NCBI RefSeq assembly: GCF_028389875.1
Contig: NC_084663.1
Location: 14,212,666-14,276,665, forward strand
Reading direction: 5' to 3'
DNA length: 64,000 bases
From: Rhea pennata
Taxonomy: Eukaryota; Chordata; Aves; Rheiformes; Rheidae
This document shows, piece by piece, positions 26,501-41,500 of this stretch. Made by a program: the position numbers and the translations under genes. The notes under the pieces were generated by a model. That model did not search any database. It saw nothing but the letters and a program-made list of their open reading frames with translations, and was not told where the DNA came from. Numbering within the stretch: position 1 is the stretch's first letter; the number at the start of each line of letters is the position of its first letter.

Positions 26501-29500
26501 AATCAAATAGAAAAAGTAACCTTAAATATGCTATCAAGTATATATTGAACCTTAACTATAGGACTTGATACTCACATCTGCACAAGGCCTCTCTATTTTT
26601 AATGTCGTATCAGTAAAACATAAAACTATAAATAATGATCTAATCTAAGTTACTATTCTCCTATTGCTATATAAATTTTTTTTTGTTTGTAAATATAATT
26701 TTGCATTCACAAATAACTAAAGCAATTAGGATTTCTAACCTGTCCTGAGGACAAAAATTTGCATTGTGTATATGTCATGAACAAAATTCATGAAATTGAA
26801 GGGCACTTCTCAGAATCAGATGTTTGGGAGTATCTTCTGAGATCAAGTTACCTTTCTTTCCAATAAGGAAAAATATTTTCAATATATGTGTTAACTGCAG
26901 TCTACTTTTGGATGATTATGACAATTAAGTGTTGAAAGACTATTGATCCAAAGCTTGTATAAGGAAACAAGACATTAAGAATTTTTAATTAAAACAATGA
27001 TCCCATGAGGATTTGACCTAAATATTTTCTAAATATAAAAAACAGACATGCTATCCACAAGGCTAGACAAATGATAAATACATGGTAGTCTGATGTGGGA
27101 GTTGGCTCTGAAAAATGACTATTAAATCAAATCAAATATGCACAAGTAAAAATATTTTTCCTTGAGTGTTCTTCATCTTAAAATCCTCTGCAATTTAAGA
27201 CAGATTCTTTCTAGCATATGGTCCATCACTAATAAAATTTCCATAGCAGGCAAGATGCACTGAAATGTAACATGCAAAAACTCATCATCTTTAAAGATTA
27301 ACAATAGTAACATGCTGCAACTACACTTTTCAAGAAAAGCACTGCTAAAGACAGAAATCAACCCTACAGTTTTTGTGATTAGATAAAAATGTGCACACTT
27401 CAGTGGTTCTGCAGTAAGAATAAACAGTAACAGACATAAAAATAGAAACTACTCAAATCACTGAAGTACATCAATACTATCACACAAAACAAATATCCCT
27501 CTTGACCCAGTATGCTGCCTCTTCAGAAGGTCTGCAAGGGACATGTAGGAAAGAGTATAATAAAAGTATAGAGAAATCCTTTCCCTGGTATAACTCCTAG
27601 CTTCTAGTAATCTGCATTTGAGAGGTCTAACTATAGATATGAAATTGTTCACACATACACAGGATCTGACCTGCTGAAATATGACAGTTCAAGTTGCTTT
27701 CATTTTGTAAAAATGGAGCTAAAAAAGACTGTTGAACTCTGAACTTAATGCACTGATCAACATATTTTAAGAAGTTTATTATGAGGTTGCATGCAAATAC
27801 TAAGAAATTAGAAATGATGGTACTGTCTAGCTCAGAGCAAGATCTGCATAAGCAGTACTGAGTCACACTAGGTTTTATGCCCTCAAACAAGGAAGATGTA
27901 AAATAACTCTCCTGATTTAAGAGAGATACTTTCATATAAGTAAGAGCCTACTTAAAATTCAATTTCATATCTGACATCACATCCTGGCCCGACAAAAAGT
28001 TAAAAATTGAGCTCTTACACAAAAGCAATTCAGAGTAACATTTATTCTGCTGTTCAATATCTTTACTTAAAAAACCTAGACATATAAAGCTTATACTCTG
28101 GTATCTTTGTTCACAAGTAGCCCTAAGCAGAAAAGACAAAATCCAAGGAGGAACACAAGTCCAGTTTCCAGTTCAGCAAGGTACTAGAGCATCATCATGC
28201 AGCACAAAAGAAGAGAGGACACTACAAGGTCACTCTTCTAAGTGGCTGGGAAGGGGCAGATCTGGAATCCCCCTTCCCAGAATGTCCACCAAAACAGCAG
28301 CACTAGTACATCAAAGAGAATATTCTGCTCCAGATCAGTACATCTGTTACATTTTAGTCCTGCCAGGAGCAAGAGAAAGAACACGATGAAGATTGTGACT
28401 CAGGAAGCCGGTTCACCTCTCTAGCTGCTTGATGAACAATGAAACCATGAATGCTTCCTTACTGTAAAATAGCACAAAACTGATGGTTCTAACCCACAGT
28501 ATGAAATTTCATTTTTATTAAAAAAAAACAAACCTGCAACCATAATTTAAGTATTTAGATATACAACAGAGATTATAAATATCTAGCACAGACTTGCATA
28601 AGTCATTCTACAAAAAGTAAAGCTCTCAGTCACCCATGCATAAGTCATGAAATATTAAAAATTTAAATTCAATGACCTGTTAAATATGCTACATGCAATT
28701 GCAAAAGATATCTACAAATATTCTTAAATCTCTTAAACAGGTGATTCTGGAAAGTAGCCATAACTACCAGTTTTCCACCTTTTCTTCAGTTACACTTGGT
28801 TTTATCAGATAAAGAGCATGAAACATCATCTGTCAGCATGAAACATCATCTGTCAGCAATTAATTGGGGGGGGGGGGGAAATCAACTCATCCTGCTCTTC
28901 AAACAGAACACTGTTTTCATATTCAGTTTCTGTCACCACCTAACACAACTGTGAAATTCTGCTAGTTATGCCACATATCACTTAGCTTTCCTAACCTAGA
29001 AAAAAAAATGCAGCTTCAAACATTAAGTGTTTGGGCTCCCCAGAACAAGACAGAGATGGAGCTACTGGAGAATTCCAGCATAAGGCTAGAAAGATGATTA
29101 GGGGACCAGAGCATCTTCCCTACGAGGAAAGGATGCGAGAGCTGGGCCTGTTCAGCCTGGAGAAGAGAAGACAGAGAGGATCTGATCAATATATACAATA
29201 CCTTAAGGGAGGGTGTCAAGAGGATGGGGCCAGACTCTTTCCAGTAGTGCCATGCAACAGGACTAGTGGCAATGGGCACAAACTGAATCACAGGAAAGCC
29301 CCATCTGAATATGAGGAAAAACTTCTTTCCCATGAGAGTGATGGAGCACTGGCACAGGCTGCCCAGAGAGGTTGTGCAGTCTCCTTCTCTGGAGATCTTC
29401 AAAACCCACCTGGACACGATCCTGTGCAACGTGCTCTAGGTGACCCTGCTTGAGCAGGGAGGTTGGAGTAGATGATCTCTAGAGGTCCCTTCCAATTTCA

Positions 29501-32500
29501 ACCCTTCTGTGATTCTACATATACTTCGAGTAAGAAAGTTAGCAATTAAACAAGATAACAGATGAACTAGTGAACAAGTGTGCTACTATACTGGTCAGTA
29601 ACTGACTAATGGGTCAATGAATTTAACTGCATTGTACCTGAAGGGTAACATGCAGGAAGGATACACTCAAGTTTGAACAGGGGACAGAAAAACTTTATAT
29701 CATAATTTATTACACTGTAAGCAATCTATTTTGATTGTTTAGTTCTTTGCAACAGTGAATGTATCAAAAATATATTCCTTTCAAATACCTGCAAATTTAA
29801 GGCCTTGTTTATTAGCACTGTATTGCTTTGGAACAGTACGTAGCTAATTAGTATTTGTCGTGCTTATATAGCATTCACTAATGAGAATATTTGGATGGAT
29901 AGAAACATAGACACTCTCCGTCATCCCCTCCTCATTCTTAAAATCATCTTGCTATATATACACAAATTAAAAAGTGTGAAGTTAAAAAACATAGTTAATG
30001 TGGCTTCTAACTCATCATGAGCACTTTATGCAGCAACAAAGAAATAAAACAAGAGTAAAATATTAATGTGCTGCACAAGGCAATTTCCAAAGATAATCCA
30101 GAATGGATTAAAAAGCATAGAAGAATAAAAACAAGGTGTCATATTTTAATTTCTGTGGAATGCAACACAATCAAGAAATGCAACTGTTAGGTTTTCACAG
30201 TAACCTATTTGTTTTGTAGTTGATGGTTGTGATATCCAGTATATTTTTGGAATAATCATTGTAGAGTATTCAGAGTTTTTGCAATAACCAGTAAATATAT
30301 ATCTGAATTTCTGAAGGTTTACTAAGCTGATCACCAAACTCTGAAAAAGTTTTTAAAGAAACAAGCAAAAAGATGCAAAAAGGAAGGAAAAATTCAAGCA
30401 ATCAATAAAGTATATTTTGATTGTATGGATGAGAGATAGCCACCCCGATTCTAATACAGCTACTCTCTGCCACAGTGAGAAAACTCAGGAACAAAATGAA
30501 ACTGAAGAAACAGAGAAGAAGCAGTCAGTATCTGGCAAAGACACTGTTAGGGCCTGATGGAAAGCTACTTGTCATTCCAATTGAATGTGCTATATCCTGA
30601 ACACTTCTCCATCTCCTTGGAGGCCTTTCACACAAGCTTTCCAGAAGATAGTCTTGGGAGTTGCTTATCCATTATGTAATCTCCTTAGTAAGCAGAAACA
30701 GAACTGTTCAAGTACAATTTAACCTATCCATACCAGGATCCCAGTCAATCAATAAATGTTAAAAAGACTGCATCAAAGAACCAACTGCCCAAGAAGTATT
30801 GGTATGGATGTCTGCTGTTCCTTACTAAGAGAAGCTCAAGAAGCAGGAAAAAAAACCCTACAGGGTATTCTCTGGTTAAAACCACTTAACCTGGAGGCCC
30901 TTCCTCCCTGCCGCTGAAGATTCAGACTTGCTTTGCAAGCAGTTCTTAAGACATCTCAGTACCAGAAGATACATTAGGGACCAAACAAAGGCAAGGCCAT
31001 TATTGCCAAGAGCTGGCTCTTGGATTAGGACATCCATATTCTTTGAGGCATCCTTTGAGGTGCCTGGCAGTCTGTACTCTCCTAAGGCTATATTCAATTT
31101 TACTACCAGAAGTAATATTTTGTCTGAAAAATATCAGTGCAGATCTCCAATTTAACCAAAATGAAACCCTGTAAACTATCTCTGTCCTCAGATACCTGCA
31201 GAACCACTGCATATCACAACTTAAATGATTTTATTTGGAGAGTACACGAGACTTTTTCACTTCAAGAATAATTTTAAGACACCAACCTCTGGAACTGCAT
31301 TTCTAAGACACAATCTTGCACTACGAAAAAATAAATTAACAGAATAGAGGTTCATACAAAGAAGACACTTCTATCCTAGAAACTGTTCTCAGTTTATTTC
31401 ATAATAGAGAAACTGTGCAATATGAATGCTACTATGGTAACAACTCACTTTATCGAGCAAGAAAGAAAGTAATTATCCCAAACCTGCATATCATGCAAAT
31501 ACATGCAGTAAATTTAGTGCTGCCCTTTTCCTTCATGTGCTTTTTTTTTCCTCTTGCAAAAAGAAATAGATTTTGAATTTATACATTATAGCAAGCCAGG
31601 CACCATTTTGCTTTCCCCCCTCCCACTTCTTTGTATTTTTTACACCTCTTGAGTGCATGATGTAAAGGACTCAGTTACTTACAAAAAGAAAAAGGGATTA
31701 ATGAATCAGAAATGCTCTTCCCCCTCCTAAGTACAGAAGACTCCTATGTAAATGGTTCGCACATTAAAAAAAAAAAAAAAAAAAAAAAATCAAGCCCTTA
31801 GGCAAGAATAGCACATGCTTAGTATTCACTCAGTATACTTAAACAAAAACCCTTACATTTACAGTAAATCAAAAGTTATTCATTTCCAAATATAAATTAA
31901 ACTTTATTTTACCTTTCTGTCCAAATATTTTTGTGATGTTATGTTTGTGAACATATTGTTATACTTTATATACAAGGGACCATACTATTTTCAGAAGAAC
32001 TGCATGGGATTTAGCCATACAAATCCAATTAATGTCAATAGAAGTTTTATGGCTAAATCCCTGTGCTCAGCTTTGAAATTCTGGAAGCTGTGGGGGAGGT
32101 TTTAGGAATAGCGAATACGTATTATGCAAAACTCAGTTTTCTCAAAGAGAGATAAAATAGCATGAAGGTACCTACAGATGTCAACAAACATATTTATGTG
32201 ACTCTCCCATGAAAACCATATTCCTAGCTAAGCATGCAAGAATATCTACAAAATTCTATTTTACAAAAAATCATCAATATTATTCTGTAGCTCAAGTGAA
32301 AAAACTAATCATGTTTGTATTGGTTGGATAAATTATTCTTATTTTATCTCCTGTTTTAATCTTTTTGCTTCATTTGCAATGGATCTGCCTGCCTAATAAA
32401 AAAAGTTCAAGAATAAATTTAATTCTGTGTTCAGTTAGAGGACAACCAAGAGGATGTGTTTGGGATATATAAAATTCATGTTTTCAACAGCTACTTTAAA

Positions 32501-35500
32501 GAAGTGAGTTAGAAGTGTGCTTTAAAAAGCTCTCATTTATTTGCCAGAGACTTTCCTCACTTTTTTGGTTCATTTAAAATCCAAAATAACTTAAGAGCAG
32601 AAAAAAAAAACCTACTCTCATTTGATTTTAGCAAAAAAGAATACAGCTAATTTTCGCTTTTTTTGGGGAGACTTCTTTTACTACAAGCAACTTGCATCCA
32701 CGCTCATCCACACCTTTAATACAGGCTGTGTAAAATTCTTATTTCAACTTACTGTCTTCATGGAATTGGAACTCTCCAAACAAACAAAAAACTATACATT
32801 GTAATGCTCTGTACTTCATAAATACATACACACACATGCATTGTTAAATATATATAATGCCTTCCTATGAATTTCTCAGAGAAAATGAAAGTATTCTAAT
32901 AGTTGAACTAGTTAAAATAAATTCCATGTTAAAAAGTTATTCATAGTTGCAGATGAATCCTTTTTCTCTTTTCCCAAAACCCTCAACAATCAATATCTGA
33001 TATTCACTTAATAAATACGGCAACCAGCTGCTTTTTATTTTAAGATATATTATTGTGTAAAAGCAAAAACATCAGGTAAGTATGTTTTGCATATGACAGT
33101 TTAACAACTCCCAAGAGTATTATAACTGCAGAAGAGATGTAAATAGATTATTATTATTATACAATAATTTCTTTTTGCATTTGCCAGTAATTTTGTATGG
33201 ATGCTTTTTTTTCTAGCTCAAGAGCAATTTACTAAGGCAGTGGCAACTTCCTTTTTTTTTTTTTTTTTTTTTAAGTAGGAGTATACAAAAAAAAAGTTTT
33301 ATGGAAAGGTTTAGCATCAGGCTAGCTAAAAGCTGCATTTCAAGTTTGTTAAATGGTTTTAATTAATCTGAAACAAGTACTGTGTTCTCAAAGAGAAAAA
33401 TTACTTCTGCACATCTTTCCTGAAACAAATAAAACTGGTACTTCACAATAAATGAACCACTGCCACTAGAAGCAAAAACAGTGCTACCTAATTAAAACAC
33501 AACATTTTTTCTGCAGTAGTAAGTTCTGCAAGTATTATTATTTGCCTAAAGATAAGTTTATAAAGGCATTATCTTGTTATAACCAACATGCAGCAATACA
33601 CAACAGCTACTGGGACGGTATCTGAATTGGCAGCCTCTCTGGTCAGTAGCTCTCCACAAAGCATCCTTTGAATTTTGCATTCTTTATATAGTGTTACAGT
33701 TTCTGGGCTACAGAATTTCAGTGTATTAAAAGCGTCAGCAAGCGGAAACTGCAATAATTTGAACAAAATCATGTAAGAAATTTTTGTGTGAAGAAAAGAC
33801 TTACATCCATAAATCATGCCAAATGCAATAATCTCCAACACCCTTCTTTCCATGTCTTCAACAGCTGTACTGATTCTGTGATAGCCCCTGCTGTTTCTCC
33901 CACCTCTTGCAGCACCTTCCAGTTTCTCATTACATGCTTTTGAAGGCCATACATGTCCTGCTCCCCCAGCTATGTGGGGAGATGCTGCTGCATCCTGGTG
34001 GTGACCCTAGGCATTGCCAACTGGCCAGCACCAGCCAAACAGAAATATAACCTGTGCCTCAACAGAAGGTATTAATGTGGGCACCAATCTCCGTATCTTT
34101 GAAACCTCTGCCTTTCTGTCAATTTTGGCCAGAACTGAGTAAGCTAAAACACATGAAGATGTAGAAAGGGTGCAAAAATTGAGACACAATGAGGCCATAA
34201 ACAATACTCAAGGAACTAACTAACCATCTGAAAAGAAGATATTATGAATATAAGATACATGCTAACAATAAACACACTTAAACATAGTAAGGCCTGAAAA
34301 AAAGCCTGATCAAAATTTCCTCAACAGCTTATACAGTACTTGAATGCTCCAAACACTTGGGAGTGGAGGAATGCCTAGCGGCTCAGTAATTAACCACTGA
34401 CACATTTGTGAAGTCCTTTTCCCTTGTTTCAGAATTCTCTGTATTAAAAAAAAATCTAGAAAACTGAAACAGGTTTGAGATTCCTAAGGAGCCTCCTTCA
34501 ACCAAACAAATTCTGTAAAAGTAGCAGGCTGCTGAAGGAACCAAGGAGATGAAATGCAATCAACAGCTCTTAACTACATGCAAGATCCTCTGCTTCACAA
34601 ACTGGTGGTTACTCATTCAGAAATGTAATTTCCATTTAGGTGACTAATGAAATAATACTTCACCATAAGATTTTTCAGAGGACAAGCTATAATCATTATC
34701 CAGGTTTGGGGTTTAATGTTTAGTCTCTAACTGGATATTCTTTTCCTGGTCTTGCACTTCTGCCCGTGCAGAATCCATGTTTCTCCCCACTTTCTGACTG
34801 GCTTATCTGCAACCATAGTTGGGTTGCAATTTCCAATGACAGAATGCAGCCTTTGGAAAATGGCACAATTAATTTAACTAGAAAGCAAACTGCAAGCAGA
34901 GAGAAATGGATTAAAAAGCAACAAAAGTCTACATACGTATGGTCTTATCTAAGACCTGCCTTGTTAACATTCCCCTTTTTGCAGACATGGGGCGAAGCGC
35001 TGCGCAGCGCCCAGTAGCAAAGAGGCCCCAACACCACAACCTGATGGCCTGCCCTCCTTCCCCAGCTCCAGCACAAGCCCAAGCCCAAGCCCAAGCCCAG
35101 GCTCCATCAGGTATTGTTCCTCCCCTCACAAAGCAGCACAAAGAAAGCCACTGCCAGGTTCCCAGCAAGCCTGGAGAGGTGCTGCTGGATTTAACCCTTC
35201 GGGCTCCGCAGCTGCATTACATCCTCTGATGTGAGAGGCGCGTACAATGCTGGTAGTTCCCACATTCCCCATAACTGCTAAATGCTTTCTTGGAAAATTT
35301 CACAGAAGATATTGGCACATCTCTACCTCACTTTGACAGTAGGGAAATGGTGCTATGAAGTAGGAGAGATTCATTTTCTTCAGTGAGACCAGGTGTCATG
35401 ATTCTCCTGTTATGACATACTGGCAGGAATACAGGTGTAATATGTTATTATTCACTACTCCTTTCTCATTTTTCTTCCAGCAAATACTAAATAGATGTAC

Positions 35501-38500
35501 TCAACTTCCAAAATTCATACCCTGGGTTCTCTATATCAAGGGATTCCAATGATGTAGTGGATTGAGACAAAAATGCAGGTATGACTAAAAATGTACCTTT
35601 TACTGCTGTAATTGTATGAACATTAGTCACAATAAAGATACTTCTCATTCCAAGCACAAGAAATGTAGCAATAAAAGGTAAGAGTAGAGGACATGCTTAA
35701 GGCCATTCAGGCTATCAGAGCTGCAACTTAGCATTTAGATCTGACATAGAAGGAGCTGAGAAAAAGAAAAAAAAATTCTCAAGTACTAATGAAAGTGATT
35801 GCAAATTCTTATTTGGTCAAGAGGTTAGACTTATATACAAAAGAAAAACAAGGGCAATTTACATTGGGTCATGCAAATTCCTAATATATCCAAATATTCA
35901 AGAAACATAAATGAAGCTATCACTAATCTAAACAAAGTCAGTTACTCAATAAATGTTTAGTCCAGATATTAGGATTTATCATAGCTTTACTTTCATCTGT
36001 AGCAGTCTGTCATCTTAACTTCAATATGGAATAATATCACCTCAGAAAAAGCAAGCATATTTCAATAGAACAATTTAAATGGCTTTCCAGATGAATACCG
36101 AAATGCTTCCTTGCCGCAAAGTTTATTTTTTCTATGTATTATTGCTTAATATCATATCCTCTTTCCTTAAACAACTTCTACTGTATGTTCCTGCAGTGAT
36201 CAAAGCCAGCAAAGTCTGCTGACCTACCAGTCATTTATAAAGTTGATCAAGTTGATGACTATCATTTTACATAATATATTCAACTCTGATTACACAGTAA
36301 AACCAGTCTCCTAAAGATAAAGAAAAAAAGAAAAGGTTTACAAAGCACTACAAAATAATTAACACAAATAACTGCATACCTACCTAGAAGCTGGAAAATG
36401 TCATTTTCCTGCTGTCTCCATTCAAGACCAATGTGCAATCTGACACAAGATGCCTGTACTCTATGAGTGACTTCAACTGCATAGTGCCCCTGTATTAAGC
36501 ATGTCTCGTGTGTCTGTGTGAGCGTGTGTCGGGTGAATTCAGGACTAATAAAATACTTCAGAACAGTGCTAGTTTACTCTAAAATTGCTGCAAAACAATA
36601 CACAGACTAAAAAAGCCTCCAGAAGATGAAAAATACATAGACAAATGTTTATGCCCCTTGTTTCCAAATTCCTGTCTCTTCCTATTTAAAAAAGTATTAC
36701 TATTTAACATCTAAATGAAATGCATTGTCTTGCTATCTAAGCAAATCAAGTTAAAAGAACTATGAAAATGACACTGACTGGCAACCACATGACGACATAC
36801 TTGGCACATATCACGTCTGCGAATAATTTTTTATTTTCCTCATTCATGCAGATTTAATAATTTTTCCAGAAGAATGTAGTATTTATTAGCATGACATTTC
36901 CAAATTCAACTTGCAAGAAGAGTTATATAACCAGCTTTTAACTATTTGGTTCATAAAATAAGAGTTAATTTTAAATAAATTCCTAGTTTTCAGTATTTTT
37001 TGTTCAAACAAATATGACCTCAAGCAAGTCTATTATGTGTTGCAATAAATACCTTATATGGATAGCATTTTATAGATTATACAGATAAGAGTATTGTTCC
37101 TCCCACAAGGCAAAGGGATTTAAATCATGAAATATTCAGGATGATTACTGCATCAAAGGCAAGAGCTAATGCAGAATTGAAGTAAGAATCAAAGTTAAAG
37201 CCTATTCTAAAGAGAATTCACAGAAATTATGTTTCATTAGTGTACCATGAGGCTTATTTTGCCAGTTTATATCATACCAGACCACAGAAATCAGAGATGG
37301 GAAATAACCTGTTTAGTCAGCTTCTCTCTCCTCCCTCCAACACAGAATTCTTTCCGCAGTTTATTTAAATGGCTCAAGCAAGAGGACATACCACTAAAGC
37401 TTCACAGGAGACTACAGAATACTTCAACATGCCCAACAGAAAGCTTCTCCTCGCCCCCAATAGTATTCCCTCATAGGACTTCATTAATCCTACTTAGACC
37501 TCTTTGGACTTTTCTAAATGAATCCTTTTTGGTACTTGAAGGCTATAAATACTTCTAGACATTTTCACCACCTCTTAGGAGCTATTTAGCCAAATTAGCG
37601 TAGCGATCATCTCTCTTCATTCAAGCATCACTGAACCCACAGGTAGCTACAAGTAATAATTACATGTGTTCGTTTCCTTTAATCTTCCTTCACAAGTCAT
37701 TCCCCTCTACCCTTGAATTTTTGCTGCTCTTCATGCTTACACTTTCTTTTCAGCATTACTACTCTCTAATTATTTTCTTTTTTCTGAACAGCTTTGTTTC
37801 AAGTTGTTTTCCATTATGCATGTTAGCTTGAATTTAACAGTTCATCCTGATTTTTTTCATTGGTGTATGTATTTTTTCTTTTAATAAAGCACCAGGCTTA
37901 ACCTTATCTCTTCCATTCATGTCAACCACAATCACAGAAAAAATAAAATCACCTGCAAAAGACTAGCAGTTTAGTTTCCTGAAAATATTGTAAATACCTT
38001 ATGGAGTCATATTATTTTTATTGCTTTTCCTTTTTCTTTTCTTTTCTTTTTTTTTAATCTTTAGCCCTGCTTTTTCAGGTTTTCGGCACCATCAATTTTG
38101 GGTAATCAGTCTGAAACACCTTTGGTTTTCAGAGAATAGATAACTAACCTTTTCCTTTACATTTGTCTTTTTATCTGCATGACACTTTCACCAAAAATGA
38201 TTACTTAGATAAAGACTTCAAGCAGTATCTTTCAACCCCTATCATACTTGCTTTCTAGAGGTCTGTCGTCTTCCTTCACAGCCGCCCCAAAACGTTGAGT
38301 TAACCCCAATGCCTGAGCACAATGCGTGTACAAAGGCCTCATCTGAGCTCAACTGAAACAGTTTCACTCTCAATGGACAGTACTCGGGCTCATGGAAGTA
38401 AATCTCAGATGCTGAGTAGAACTCTAAAAATAGGCTGTTTTGGTGTAGACGACAAGAATAAGATATTAGTTTAGATATTAGATACTAGTTAAAAAGTGTA

Positions 38501-41500
38501 AAACAAATCATAAAAGTGTTTAAAGGAGTATCTTTTAGGCTAAGAAGATATATGTTAACTTTCCACCTGCACCTCTCTTTCTTAGTCGTTAAGATGTAGT
38601 CTGGTTCTGGTCATGGCCACAGAGAAAACATGCTCAATTAAGCAGTCAAATAGCAGTCCACAGGCTAAATCTAGCCTCTGAAATCCCTACAAGGTTAAAA
38701 ATAGCAGGCTCCCAATGCATTTTGCTCCATCTAGGAGGGAAGGAGAAAGCAGGCCAAGTACGCACTGACTGACAGACCAGCCAACCATCCAAACGCTCCA
38801 GGCAATCATCCTGTGCCTCCAGACAGCCATCCTCCACCCTTTGCTACAGCTGATTTCCTTATGTTTTATGATACAGGTTGGTAGTTTAACAGAAACTTAA
38901 GTAGCTTAGCTACTTTAAAAGCTTGTTTGTAAAAGGTAAGCGTCCAGGATTATATTAAATGGCATACTTCTGTCACTGTTAAATAATGGATAGTCAGGGG
39001 AAAAAAAGGAAGAAAAACAATTAAAAGAAAAGCCATAAAAGTTGAATTACACAGAAGACACTTCAGGATACAATTAAAAAACAATAAAAAAAGATCATAC
39101 TGCTGATGTTGCTGCTATATCTGTTCAGTGAATCAGAAAAGATTACTTCAGTCTCCCAGTCTTCTGGACCATCAGTCTAGCATCTTTTACAAGCATTACA
39201 GTCACACAAATTATTAAAAAGCTTTTCCCTACACCATCAGTGCTACATATCCATTAGAGGCTACTCCAGGCTAGAAAATATCTGTTGCAAATAGTCTTCC
39301 TGGGCCATATGCTAGTAATAAATAAGAAAGGCTGGAAAATATCATTTTGTATCAACAATCTTCAGTTTTCTTCTCATGTCTCTGTGCTAATCTCTTAAAT
39401 CAATCTGCTTACTTTCAGCACCAACTATAGCAATTTTCTTAGAACTACATTACTCTGACTTTACTTTTCATATTTCTTGCCCAGATATCTAGAATAAAAA
39501 AATGCCCTATTGTCCTTTTTATGTAGGTCACAGATGGTCTGAGATATATCAAGCACTCCTGGCTTATTAAACTAGATCAACTTGGGTCTATGTCTTCTGC
39601 CTTTTAATAGATACTCCAGCTACCATCCTTCCTGTTCTTTCAAACTCCCTAAAATTTAACAGGATTTGAATTCAGAACCTTTTAAAGATACAGATACTCC
39701 ATCTGTATATTCTATTTCTTATATTGGAATGCTTTAATATGTTCACAAAACAATGATGAATGTCCTACAGTTGATTTGTATTATAATTCATGAAGCACGT
39801 ATGAAAGGTTAGCAGGTAGAAAAAACAAATTACATGTGTTAAAAACATGCACACTGAAAGATACCTTCCAGTGTTTAACGTGAATTGTCATAATAATGTA
39901 GCATCATGTCTCAATAAAAATGGAGATAAATTATAATCTTACTCAGAAAAAATTACTACTTAGAAAACATGAGCTATTATTTTGAAGATTAAATAATATA
40001 TATATTATAGTAATATATAGTAAAATATATATACTATATATATAAAATATATATAGTAATATATATATTTTTAAAAACTTTCTTTACATGGATAACAGCA
40101 TGGTAACAGATGAACATCTGAATGAAGTTAAAAGTTGCTCCATCACATGTTAATGAAACATATTTCCAGCTGACAACTGCATTCTGCTCATCTGAAATAG
40201 ATCTGCCTTCAAGTATTTCAGTTTTAATTTTGGTTGATAAGCTATGTACTCTGAATAAGCTAGGTTTTACCTCCAAAACACTTTTTGAACTTTAAATAAC
40301 TTAGTACTCTTAATTTTTGTAATTGTTCTGCGAGTTCCACTTACAGAAGTTACACCTAGTCTCTTCACATTTCAAAGCAAAGGCATCAGATCCTACCTTT
40401 CTTGTCATACATAGCCTTCTCACGTGAAATAAGATCACTCTCAGAAAATGCCTTCCAAGAGACACTGAGTTGTTCTATAGTTGCTGTTATTGAAATCTGG
40501 TTGAAAGACAAATGGTTCACATTACAGTTTCAAGGACATAAAATGACAGATCATCCTCACAGAATTCTGTGAAGTTTCTACCACGAAAAACTGGTCACCA
40601 GAACAACATCATTTCAGCACTTGTTCTCTGAAATAAATCAAAAGCAGCCTTGCAAAAAGGGAAGGGAAGGCTTACACTAGCTTGCCAGCCTTGCAATGCA
40701 ATCATGGAGTATGCCTTTCCCAAGTACACTACACAGCCTGACTGGTCAGCTTATCTCATGAAGAGAAAGGAGTGGTAAGATGTATAAATCAAGCACTTCT
40801 GCTGCTCTGCAACAGTTTTGGCAAGGAATATGACATCTGAAGAGAGATATTTGAAGGTTCTTTTTTTATTGCAGTCTACAATGTAAATATTTGCATCTGA
40901 GACTAGACGCCTTGACTCCATTTCTAGCTGATGGAGTAAAATGGGTACTTTCACGACACCGTAACTTAACTTAGACGCAAAAAGTTGTCATAAAAAGGGT
41001 GGTTTTAGATGCTTGTGTCAATATCGGTACACATGGGATGATGTTCTCTGCATGCCTATTTCTCTAACTAGAAAAGGATACTAAATGACTAGCTCAGATC
41101 ATGCATTTTATCATGCAGATACACTTTTATCATGCATTTAAATATGGTAACATTAATCTTATTCAGTATAACTGCATCTTTTTTGTCCTCAGCCCTCCTT
41201 CATTTCATGTTAGAAATTAAATCAAAAGATAGTGAGGACAGAGACTTTGTGCAGCGCCTAATATACCTTGGGATATTCACTACCATTTTCAGCCCTTAAA
41301 ATAATAATTATTTCACATTAAACCTGTTGATTAGCCAAATTGCTGGAAATTTTACTAAAATCTGTTTTTTTGAATCAGGGCTTTTCCTAGTCTGAGCTAG
41401 GCTAGAATTTCTTTTGGCTTCCTATTTGGTCACTCTTCTATATTTTAAATAATTGCAGTAATTGCAATGTTTACTAAGAATATAAACTTTTCCTAAATGA

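Noticed and set aside
30870..31100. Possible exon or decayed gene fragment in a moderately GC-rich stretch
   Set aside because: Overlapping short frames on both strands, no conserved motif, and no paired splice sites that preserve a frame.
41098..41136. Three ATCATGCA octamers as a POU/octamer site cluster
   Set aside because: They are short words in AT-rich DNA that do not match the ATGCAAAT octamer; insufficient support.
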